DNA of 64,000 bases from Siphlonurus alternatus. Lineage: Eukaryota > Arthropoda > Insecta > Ephemeroptera > Siphlonuridae. A program made the translations under genes and the position numbers. How positions within the stretch are numbered: position 1 is the stretch's first letter; every line of letters begins with the position of its first letter. Shown piece by piece: positions 54,676 through 64,000 of this stretch. The notes beneath the pieces were generated by a model. That model was not told the DNA's origin, made no database searches, and was given only the letters and a program-made list of their open reading frames with translations. Where the stretch lies: NCBI GenBank assembly GCA_949825025.1, contig OX463784.1, positions 17,302,124-17,366,123 of the forward strand. Reading direction: 5' to 3'.

Positions 54676-57600
54676 CCATCTCAAGGAATGGAGAATAATG
54701 TAAGTAATATAATTTTTTTATTTTGTGTATACAAAAAAAATAATAATAATAAATGTACGGTTGAAAGAGTATGATGGAAAGAAAAACTTTAATTTTTCTG
54801 TTAAGTGTGCTATACTTACTATTGTGAAGTTTAAAAAAAAGAAACAAAAAAAAAGAAGGCAGTTTTTGTACATAGATTTGTAAAATAATAAAAAAAAAAT
54901 CATTATGCTATCCATAGCAGAGAAAAAAGATCATTTTGTGCCCAATTATTTTTTTAAAAAAATACGCCACTTCCAAAATAATATCTCGGACTTAAAATTT
55001 TTTGTTTTTTGGAGAATTGGAGAAGAAAGTAAAAAGCTTGAGCTTGCTAAGTGATTAATTTATTATAGCTGTCCTTTATTAATACATATATTGCACTTAA
55101 AAATAATAATTAATAATAATAAATGTGTTTATTTAATGTTAAAAGCAGCTTAATCACATTTTCTTTGCTAAGTTTGCCATATTTTTTTCTTTCGATTCAC
55201 TCCAATTCTAGACGTTATATAATAATAATATTAAAAAATATATATAAAATATATAAATATAATGTCATAAAATAATTATAATAATTAGACACCTTCCCTC
55301 ATCGTATATAATAATAATAGTAATAAATATTCTCAACTAACTCTAATTCAGTGATTAGTAGTCATTTTTGTGAAAGAGAATGAAATGCTTTGAACTGTTT
55401 TTGAGTGAATGGGAATTCAAATACACATAAAAAAAAAACTATCTTGACACTTAGTAAAAATAGTCATATGTTAAGAAATATTTTTCATAAAAGTGCTATT
55501 CATTTTGTTCTTTTGCTTTTTATCTTAAATACCTATCTCAATCAACAAATAGAAAAAAAACATGTTTTTCTTTCTTAGTTTTTAATTTATTTTTTAGTCT
55601 GTTTTATACAATATATTTTTTTCAACTATCTGACAAAGCTTCCCCTCCATGAAACATCTAATTACTGTTTTGTTTATTTTTGTTAATTTCATTGCAAAAA
55701 CTGCTTGCAACACTAACAACATTTCCCGTCAATCATTTTTTGTCTTCGTCCATATATTGCGAGGAAAATAACTCTATAAACTAGTGCGTAATTAACAGTG
55801 GCGATCAGTGACCTTACTACATAGTCATGCGCATTGAAAACGACGAGAATAAAATGCCAAAGGGGGGTCCGGGGGGCCGTGCTCCCCGTACAGCCCGCCG
55901 CAGGCGCGATTTTTTCTAAAAAAGGGGCGTGGCAGATAAATTTTGAAGTTCAAAATTAACACTCCAGAAACATGATTCAAAGTTTTATATGATTCCTAAA
56001 ATTATCAATCCAGTATTATTTTATTAAAAATCAATGAAAACTTTGATTTTTTTTTTTTTATAACCGAAGCTACCATCGATGATGTTTTTGTTTCTTTAAT
56101 ATTTTTGCCGTATTCTAAAAAAAAAAGTTAATTTACTAATTTCAATGTTTTTAAATGTATATTTTTTTCATTCTTTTTAATCAACGGTGCAAATTATAAA
56201 GTCTTATTTCTTATTTTCCGTTGCTCCTAAATTATAATAAGTATAATTTTTATTCTACCATATGTCAATGTAAAACAAACTTACTAAATATAAAATTTCA
56301 TATATAGACGACGCTCTTTTTGGTAAACTATTAATAAATTTGTCAACTTATTATATTAGGTATATTTCACACAGTTTAAAGAAACTCCCTAAATTATACA
56401 CTAGACACGCATAACACAAGCAAAATATATACATCGCAGGCATCACTGAACAGAACCAGACATGTGCGCTTCCGTACTAGCTTGCAAACTTTACTAACTA
56501 CTAAGTAGTTCGTTTTTGCAACACAGCATATATATGGCGCTAGCTTGCAAAGAATATTTTTTCTATCAAAAAAATCAGACTAGAGACTATAAGACTACAG
56601 ACTAGGTAATTTAAAAATTAGAATAAATGTGGTAATTTCATAATTGATATTTTTATTTTAAAAGAGTAACATACTTATTTATTTATTAAAATATTAAATA
56701 TTTTCGAATATGAATATCAAAGTTTCTCGTCATCTGATTTTGATTGGTTGAGGAGGCTCTGAATACAGCGCTTCACCAGCTATTATTTTTACCATAGCCC
56801 ACCCCACCCACCATCTCATTTTGCGCCTTTTCTATTGGCTAGATCCGGTTCTAGTGACGTAGTGATGACTGCGATCACTCGGGCCGCAGTCTTAAATCGC
56901 GAAAAAATACGAAGACAAGCGAGAATAAGATCAGCGGGATTTTATTCAAAATTATAAATTCAAACTAATGAAAATTATATGCTTGGAGCACCAAAAGACA
57001 ATAAAAAAAAATCCCATCATTCCCATCTGTGTTGGTCATGCAGTGCATTCTTCGCATCTATGGACCGATCGCCCCTGGTAATTAATTATGGTAAAGTGAT
57101 CATCTTAATATCCAAAAAAAACCTACCTCGTACCCCACTCCCAAACAAAAACAAATTGTAACAATATTTTTGTTTGTTTTAGTCTATTTTTTTTTTTTTA
57201 AATGATAATGTTAATATCGGAAGACTTTTTTTTGCCAAGGAGTTTCAAAAACTCCTAAATTTATATGTATGTCATCTTCATTAAAAATGGGCTTAAATCA
57301 TTGACTCTTACAAAATTTAGATGGTTTATGCCTATCATTATAACTATAAGAATATTTAGATGTCTGTGCTTTAACAGATCTGTTAAAAAAAAATGATAAT
57401 GCTTTTTTTTAAGATAAAAATTCCAGGGACAACTACTATATAGCTTCGACCCTTCCAAAATATTTAAAAAAAAAAATGGTTTGTGAAACCTATTATAATT
57501 TTAACAACATAACAACTGTTATAATTTTTTTCTTGCAATCAGGAAGGGTTAGCTCAACAACTGTACCTATTGTATGAGATCTCTCGTTAATTTGCTAACA

Positions 57601-59324
57601 GGAGATTTTGATTTTGTATGAATGGGCTAAGCTGTGATAGAATAATAAAAAAAATAAACAAAAACAAATATTCACAACTCGGTTACTTTTTTTTTCTTTT
57701 TTTACACATTTGTTTTTGTTTTGTGGCCATAATTTTTCTCCTTTTTTAAAATATAATAAAAAAATATATAATATAATGTATAAAAATGCAATTGTAATAG
57801 TTCAAGTCATAACTTTAATGTTTTTGTATTAGATTAAAAAAATATAATATTATATACCTACATAACAATTGTATTTGCAAATTTGGCTATTGTAGTGTAA
57901 TGTTAATAGTAATATCTCATTCATAATAATAATAAATATTTGACAATTCAGATCCTCCTATTGTAATGCAAGGAGTAAAAAAAAAAAAAAAAAACATAAT
58001 ATATATATTACAATTATTAAAAAAAAACATTTTAGAATAGGGAGAAATTGATGTATGACTGAATAAAAATATAAAGATGTACTGTACATTCTTTTGTGAT
58101 GGAGGGAATTATGATGTACCATAGTATAAAAAATAAAAATCCAAAAAAATAAACAATTTTTTTAAAACCAACTTTCTGTCTTTTTTTATATATAGGTTTC
58201 GTCCTTATTCAATTTATATCTTTAAAAATATATTATATTGCCTTGATACTAAACTGAATTAATGTGAGGCTATATTAATCTGGCCTGTCATAAAATGGTC
58301 TATCTTTAAATAGTTTACAGAATAATAACCCTTTATAGTCTCTTCCCAAGTAGAATTTGTTTAATTTTGGAAGAAAACAAATAATTATATGGATAAAATT
58401 TTGGGAGCGGGGAAACGAATCGAAATTTATAATTTTTGGAGGAAGGGGTTCTAGCTCCACCTTCAAGAGAAGGCAGGGGCCCATGAAAGTGCTATTGGCA
58501 ACACCGCTCACCGAATTTCGATTCAATTCTATTTGATTCGTTTCCTTTTCTATTTATAATTTTTAACATTCGATTTCAATATTTTTGCTAACTTTTTAAG
58601 AAAATATTAAAAAACGTTTTTGTTTATTATATATATAAAAATATATTGTCAACTATTTCCATCACTAATTATTCGTTTTCTCACTTATTTGTAAGATTTT
58701 TTTTAAATAGATGACTTTTTATTTTTATCTAGAATCCCGGCCCTATATTATATTTTTCTATCCGTCGTGGTCGTGAGCCGTACGTTCGTGAATAAATTTA
58801 AAATAATTTCTTCTTCAATTCGTTTCTATATTCATTTCCTATCATGAGCTCATATTTATTTATTTAATATTTGTTTATATTAATTATGATTTATATATAT
58901 TTAGCATATATCAAAGGACATAAACAATCAATAGATTCTGATGTCTCTGTGCGTAGAAATTTTGGCCAATTTCGATTATATCCGCGAGGATATACTGCAA
59001 GTGATGTAGAGATATTGAACGTCCAAATATTTTTCCTATCTGTTATTGGCATATATATATCTGGGGGTTTTGCCATTTTTTAGTTTGGAGATACATCTAC
59101 TGACTTTTCTCTGTTTGTAAGGGGTTCAAAAATTAGTCCGCGGGTGTATTGTCTGGCACAAAAGTCAAAAGTAAAGACAAAATTAAAGAATCTGACGGGA
59201 CTTTTACCATTAAAATTATAAATATTTGAGAAATGTTGTTTTCCCATTCATTATAGCTAGATATATAGGAATAGAGGGCATTGGACTTTTCTCAGTTTGT
59301 CCTTTTTCAAATATTTGTATGGTT
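54430..59324. other. MNK 3' region and AT-rich intergenic DNA
   Basis: The 3' UTR begins here. A first AATAAA lies at 54600-54605 and many others follow, so the cleavage site cannot be chosen. A T run of about 37 lies at about 54640-54676. At about 55855-55925 a GC-rich patch (CCCGCCGCAGGCGCGA then AAAGGGGCGTGGC) resembles part of the hAT-like element at 59333, suggesting a diverged relative with unresolved ends. No further gene is supported. Confidence 0.5.
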
Positions 59325-59332
59325 GTTACTCC

Positions 59333-60512
59333 CAGGGTCGATCTGGGGGCCGATGGCCCGCTCCGCGGGAGGGCCCGAAGGGCCCGGCCGTGGAGCGGGC
59401 GGGGGAGGGGGGGGGGGAGTTGCCCGCCGCAGTCGCGAACATTTTAGCAAAAGGGGCGTGGCTTTCTTATTATTTTTAAATTTTAATATGTTAAATTATT
59501 GCAAGGTTTCATTTATTGGGAAATTAAATTTGAGGATTTTTTTTTTTTAGTTACAGTTTAATATATATTTTTTTAAGTTAAAGTAAATGATGATCTACGA
59601 CCAAAAAATAAAATAAAAAAAATAAAGAAACAGCTGAGAGTTAATATATTATTATTTTCTAAAAATAGTTCTAGTGCTCCTCCATAATGCAACCGAAATC
59701 CAAAAAATTCAAATATAGGTTCTATAAAATAAAAAATCCAAAGTCAGAGAAAAAGCGTCTAATTACTTGACAAACATCCTCCATTTATTCACTTGAAAAA
59801 GTACACTGTTAGCCATAGGTGGTGTTCTATGGCTCGAGCTTTAACCAAAAACGTATAAAAAATATTTTTGCTCGGGGCAGTTTTTCTGTAAAAAAAATCG
59901 AAAACATATGCCATAGTAAAATATATGTTACTTCTCATATGAGCTTTCATTTATTTATTGATGGGAATACAGATTCGAAAACATAATTATATATTTTTTA
60001 AATATTTTTTGGTTACAGCTCGTATAATATGTTTGTGGTGTATTTTTTCGAATTAATAGAGGGTGTTTGTTAGGTATATAGGCCCTAATGGCCCTATGCG
60101 TTTTTAATAATATTGGGAATTTCTTTCTGCATGGACAACCTATGTGAGATAGAATTTTTGGATTCATATATGTCGTCCTAAAATTCAATACAAATTTTTT
60201 TTTTAAATAATGAAAATGTGAACTCGTTAGATATTCAAATACGTCTATTTTTCTACAGTGCTTAATTTCTTTTAAGTCCTCTCAATTAAATATATGTATG
60301 AATTGTAAGTTAATGCACAAAGTCAAGCGTGTCTTTTTATCATATATTAAATAAAATAATCCTTGAAACACTTGATAAATTTTTGAATATTTTATAATTT
60401 CAGTAAAATTTCAAATTTTCTATGAGGCGCGCCCGGAGGGGGCCCGCGCAGGCCGGGGCCCGCTCCGCATTTGCGGATCGAGTCATGCAACTATATGGCC
60501 AGACCGACCCTG
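59333..60512. mobile_element. Non-autonomous hAT-like element with 8-bp target duplication
   Basis: GTTACTCC occurs immediately outside both ends (59325-59332 and 60513-60520). The left end CAGGGTCGATCTGG and the right end CCAGACCGACCCTG are inverted copies. GC-rich subterminal blocks at both ends (GGCCCGCTCCGCGG on the left; GGGGCCCGCTCCGC on the right) contrast with an AT-rich interior. An 8-bp duplication with CAGGG-type ends is the hAT signature. 1180 bp, no transposase frame; short open frames in the GC-rich end are incidental. Confidence 0.85.
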
Positions 60513-60520
60513 GTTACTCC

Positions 60521-60699
60521 CGTATCATGATAGTTATCATTAATATAGTTGTATCATGTTGTTACTCTAGCTGCTTCTTCTAAAATAGGAATTTAAGCTC
60601 TTATAATTATAATTAATTATAATTATTAAAATTTAAGGGCATATATATATGCTGATCAATCGGGCCGTTTCCGAGATCCAAATCAACTGAGGTCAATCC
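60521..60699. other. Short spacer, nothing recognised
   Basis: AT-rich spacer between the hAT-like element and the next MITE. Confidence 0.4.
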
Positions 60700-60703
60700 T
60701 TAA

Positions 60704-61081
60704 GGGTAAGGTAACGCCACCAATGTTAAAAAAAATCCCTCACACAAAAATTCTGAAAAAAAATTAAAATGTTCTCCTCTACACCCCCTATTAGTATCCG
60801 TAATAGGTAAAATATCAGGTATACAAATACGATCTAGTTTTTGAGTTATAATGAATTTTTAAAGTTGGCTATATAATTTAACATATATGGAGAAATGGAA
60901 TTTCCATGTTAAATTAGTCAACTTTAAAAATTCATAACTCAAAAACTAGATCGTATTTGTATACCTGTGATATTTTAACTACTGTAGGGGATGTAGAGGA
61001 GAACATTTTAATTAAATTTTTTTCAGAATTTTTGTGTGAGGGACTTTTTTTAACATTGGTGGCGTTATATATACCTTACCC
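60704..61081. mobile_element. TTAA-flanked palindromic MITE (3 of 3)
   Basis: Starts GGGTAAGGTAACGCCACC after TTAA (60700-60703) and ends with the inverse before TTCA (61082-61085), one base off TTAA. It is closely related to the element at 44112-44460 over most of its length but carries several short TA-rich insertions (for example TTATATATACC near the right end). It lies about 230 bp upstream of the prefoldin start codon. Confidence 0.85.
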
Positions 61082-61085
61082 TTCA

Positions 61086-61314
61086 ACAGTTCTATATTAT
61101 GCAATAAAAATACAATGAAAATTAATTTAATGTTTGAATTGATACTATTATAATTAAATGCTAAAATTAAATTATAATTTATAATAATATATTTTTTCTG
61201 AGGGCATATAAAATATATATAATATATATTATATATATTTTTTTTCAGTCCGATATCTTTATTTAAAATCTTGCGCATAAAAAGACGATCGAAATTCGTC
61301 ACTTTAAAATCAAA
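61086..61314 (+). promoter_or_regulatory. Presumed prefoldin 3 promoter and 5' UTR
   Basis: AT-rich leader between the MITE and the start codon, with TATATAATATATATTATATA-type sequence at about 61215-61240. No specific element can be assigned, but the short distance means the MITE abuts or lies in the promoter. Confidence 0.3.
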
Positions 61315-61386
61315 ATGGACACTGAAATATTAGAATTATCTGAAACGAAGAAATCTTACGCCGGGATCCCTGAAGCTCAATTTGTT
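61315..61386 (+). CDS. Pfdn3: Prefoldin 3 exon 1
   Basis: Start codon in the context AAAATGG; encodes 24 codons ending GIPEAQFV before GTAAGT, phase 0. Confidence 0.88.
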
Positions 61387-63172
61387 GTAAGTTAATTACT
61401 ATCTAAAATCACACTTCATTAAATAAGGAAGCTTCTTGTCTATTTTTTTTCTGCTATAAAATTGGCAAAGTACAGATATTTATATCGTTTTGTACCATGT
61501 GCTTTTTGGACCTTATTCTTTTCTTTATGTTTTAGGATGATGTGGAGAAGTTTATGTCTTTGGAAGAAAACACAAATGTCCAAGTTGTTCTTAAAAAACT
61601 TGATGAGCAACATAGCAAATATAAATTCATGGAGATGAATCTTGTAGCCAAGAAAAGAAGGTAAAAATCGGATGCATACATACTGTATGCATATGCATAA
61701 CTCTTTTTGACAGCTATGAGAATACTGACACTGTTTCTTTCATCAACAGGCTAAAATCTCAAATCCCAGACTTAGAGCAATCTCTGGAGATGATCAAGAT
61801 GTTGAAGAAGCAGAAAGAGGCGGATTCACCGGGAGATGTAGAAACACAATTCCTTCTCTCGGAGCAGATCTATATGAATGCTACCATCCCGCCCACGGAT
61901 AAAGTTTGCCTCTGGCTTGGGGTAAGGTCATTTGGCTAGAAATTCTGTATGTATGATAAGCATAGATTTTGTAATTTTTTGGGTTTTCATTATATTACAA
62001 TATATCATAATCACTATATATGTAATATATTTACTGTATATTGTGTAAAATGTGGTCCTCGTTACACCTGAAGGAAAAAATGACATAAACTTGCATAATA
62101 TCGGAATGCCAAAATGGCAATTCAATTCGGGTGATGGAAATATGTTTATAATCTTTTTTTCTTAACATTCAAAGCTAAAAATATTATTTCTACTGTATTC
62201 GGTGTTTAATTTTTGTTCCTGGTTAAAAAATAATTCAAGATTTTTTTGTGTCAGAACTTCAAAAGAAATACAATTTTCCTTGTACACCAAATTTCAATGA
62301 CTTTTTGAAAGCCTCAGAGATAAATCCCAATTTTTATATTACCCCAGCTTTTGTAAATTCTAACTGGCAAAATTGTCAATATAAAGACAGACGTATTATA
62401 ACCAGGTTTGCAATGCACGGTTTCCATCACCGTGTTTGTACAAAATTAGTATACTATGAAAGTTATGACAATTGTGTTTGTAAATTTTGTGGCCAGCAAT
62501 GTGAAACATATCATGCCCTGTTTTGTTCAAAACAAAATTATTCTTTAGCATATTTAGCTAATAATGTATGATTTGTATGGGTTATTATTATTTCTAGTGT
62601 TTTTAATAATAATTAATTATGTTTCTTAATATTTTTTTTTTTCAATGTTCTATTATTTTTATGTGTGTGTTGTTATTTATTATTCTATGTTGTCTTATAT
62701 ACATACATAACATGACGCCATATCCTTTTACGGGGTAAGCCAGCAGCATTATTACCTCGGCCGTCTACAAATTGCCCTCCAAATAAGCACTTGATTCTTG
62801 CATACTCCACTTGCTTCAGAAATACTCATAACACTCTGAACTAGAGTGTTATATAATTATATGTAAATGCAATATAATATGTACACTGTGAGAGTGTTTA
62901 GTAAAAACTATAATAATAAAAAAATAATGCATAGATTTTTAATGTGTTTGCATATTGATTTTTTAATCTTATTTTCCTAGCTGCGTCACTGTTGTGTGTG
63001 CTCTGTGAGCTCCATGGCAATGAGTCATACCGTCATAACAATGTCCCGTGTCTTTGCAGGCCAATGTGATGCTGGAGTACTCCCTGGATGACGCCTCAGG
63101 TCTACTCAGTAAGAATGCAGAAGCAGCCAAGCGGAACCTCGGCTACATAGAGCATGATCTTGACTTCCTCAG
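61315..63172 (+). CDS. Pfdn3: Prefoldin subunit 3 (VBP1), first four exons, 3' end outside window
   Basis: An alpha-class subunit of the hexameric prefoldin chaperone that delivers nascent actin and tubulin to CCT in the cytoplasm. Exons 61315-61386, 61536-61660, 61750-61921 and 63060-63172, all GT-AG and phase-consistent, give 160 codons plus two bases. Visible: GIPEAQFV near residue 16; DVEKFM and VLKKLDEQHSKYKFMEMNL with KKRRLKSQIPDLEQSLEM forming the first coiled-coil helix; NATIPPTDKVCLWLGANVML, the beta-hairpin core; then AKRNLGYIEHDLDFLR starting the second helix. The human protein is about 197 aa, so about 35 residues remain in one or more exons past 64000. Intron 3 (1.1 kb) contains a LINE-like fragment. 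Confidence 0.93.
61536..61660 (+). CDS. Pfdn3: Prefoldin 3 exon 2
   Basis: 125 nt after GTTTTAG; DDVEKFMSLEENTNVQ through LVAKKR plus AG of the split arginine. First coiled-coil helix. Confidence 0.93.
61750..61921 (+). CDS. Pfdn3: Prefoldin 3 exon 3
   Basis: 172 nt after CAACAG; LKSQIPDLEQSLEMIKML through the PPTDKVCLWLG hairpin motif, phase 0 donor GTAAGG. Confidence 0.94.
62248..62571 (+). pseudogene. LINE-like ORF2 C-terminal fragment in prefoldin intron 3
   Basis: An open frame of about 107 codons without a proper ATG start contains RIITRFAMHGFHHRVCTK followed by CKFCGQQCETYHALFC, a C-x2-C...H-x4-C cluster of the type found at the C-terminus of non-LTR retrotransposon polyproteins. It sits on the + strand between prefoldin exons 3 and 4, where the chaperone needs no insert: exon 3 joins exon 4 in frame. 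A 5'-truncated LINE insertion is the simplest reading. No poly-A tail or target duplication was confirmed. The family is not identified, and another zinc-binding domain is possible. Confidence 0.45.
62572..63059 (+). other. Remainder of prefoldin intron 3
   Basis: AT-rich. It contains the small hairpin AACACTCTGAACTAGAGTGTT near 62829-62849 and otherwise nothing recognised. Confidence 0.4.
63060..63172 (+). CDS. Pfdn3: Prefoldin 3 exon 4
   Basis: 113 nt after CTTTGCAG; ANVMLEYSLDDASGLLSK to EHDLDFL plus AG, donor GTAAAC, phase 2. It completes the beta hairpins and begins the second helix. Confidence 0.94.
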
Positions 63173-64000
63173 GTAAACACGAGACTGTAAACGATATGTT
63201 TTATTGAAAGCAGCAATGGTGAAGTAACCATAACAAAGCAAAGAAATCATAGAATACAGAATGAACAACCCTTGACCAATAATGCATTGATTAACCAAAA
63301 ATAAATTAATGAATCCCCAAGCTTTCATTAGGATACCATGTGATACATATACCTGTTGAATTAGGACTAATTTGCAATCAATGGTCAGCATCCATGATGA
63401 CATCACCAATCCTTTGTCCTCCCATTTACTTACAAAAAAAGATTGGGCGCACGTAAGATCCTATACGGAGCAATTTTTCGATCGCTTATTGTTAACCCTC
63501 TAAATAAGTTATGTTTGCAAATTTAAAATTACGTATTGGCACTAACCTTTTACGTTTGCTGCTATACAAATTTTATTTTTTGCCTTGGGTCAGTTTAATT
63601 AAAGAGCAACTAAAGAATTTCGCGGTAGTAGTGTTTTGACTTCGAGCCGAAAAAACATGCGCAGAAGGGTTGCGCGCCGATGCGCGGTGGTTGTAGCAGG
63701 AGTCAAAATCAGCAAACGAACATGGCGACTATATAATTTTTCTGATGGATACTTACCATTCATTCAGTTCTAGTCATACATTATTAAATTTAATACTGAC
63801 TGTGACTTTAATGGAATCAATGTGATCATACCAAAAATTAAGGGAAAATCTTCCATAGATCTATTAAAATGAATTATAGTGTGAATTCTTGGTTGTGATA
63901 ATATACACCCCTGATTGCAGAGACATGGTTTAACTTTAAAGCACACTCAATGTCTCTGTAATTGGGTGGGTCTACAGTTTTTTAAATGGAAGTTTACGTC
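63173..64000 (+). other. Prefoldin intron 4 (partial)
   Basis: No acceptor followed by the expected final residues (a DQ/DN start with an NWDV-type end) was found, so the last exon is outside the window. Confidence 0.55.

Noticed and set aside
55791..56900. A second full hAT element starting CAGTGGCGATCAGTGACC
   Set aside because: The left end looks hAT-like and the GC-rich block resembles the 59.3-kb element, but no matching right end or 8-bp duplication could be found.
59226..59550. Overlapping glycine/arginine/proline-rich frames
   Set aside because: They arise from the GC-rich subterminal part of the hAT-like element and its G run.

Overview
This is a very AT-rich animal genomic window, with split genes, GT-AG introns, long homopolymers and dense repeats. 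The best-supported coding sequence is a MAP-kinase-interacting kinase (MNK/Lk6) whose catalytic domain reads like the arthropod Lk6 form (for example the FHHCQGH, FFEDDE and LLCGYPPF stretches). An arthropod is therefore the most likely source; the order cannot be fixed from the sequence. There are no prokaryotic operons, CRISPR arrays or recognisable tRNA/rRNA genes.

Genes. Both clear genes lie on the + strand at the right end. (1) MNK/Lk6, eight coding exons from 48042 to 54429, open throughout with matching phases, 452 aa. (2) Prefoldin subunit 3 (VBP1/PFDN3), first four coding exons from 61315 to 63172, 160 complete codons, with the 3' end beyond the window. Weaker candidates are an internal exon at 12246-12361 that ends in the phase needed to enter MNK exon 2 (a possible distant alternative N-terminus), and a short start exon at 4106-4155 with a perfect donor.

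Repeats. The left half is an unusual collection of inverted-repeat (foldback) elements whose arms are themselves tandem arrays. 825-3107 and about 8975-11530 are two copies of a family with 131-bp repeats. 13715-16936 and 18838-21626 are two elements with arms of a 15-bp repeat (consensus GGACRAAATACCCYN); both are flanked by 9-bp target duplications, as in Drosophila FB elements. 23417-30856 contains arms rich in GGAYAAGT around a 5.2-kb satellite of 167-bp monomers with a 12-monomer (2006-bp) higher-order repeat.

Nesting and smaller elements. The 13.7-16.9 kb element sits inside a TTAA-flanked element (12839-17723) and carries another inverted-repeat element inside itself. The 18.8-21.6 kb element has split the terminal repeat of an older palindromic element. 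Across the window there are at least ten short palindromic non-autonomous elements, including three TTAA-flanked ones, one with a 10-bp duplication and a related empty site, one 8-bp-duplication hAT-like element of 1.18 kb, and a LINE-like coding fragment in the third prefoldin intron.

The rest (about 31-44 kb, 54.5-59.3 kb and other gaps) is AT-rich intergenic or intronic DNA in which I see no supported gene. All coordinates were read by eye. Family assignments rest on remembered motifs and need database searches.
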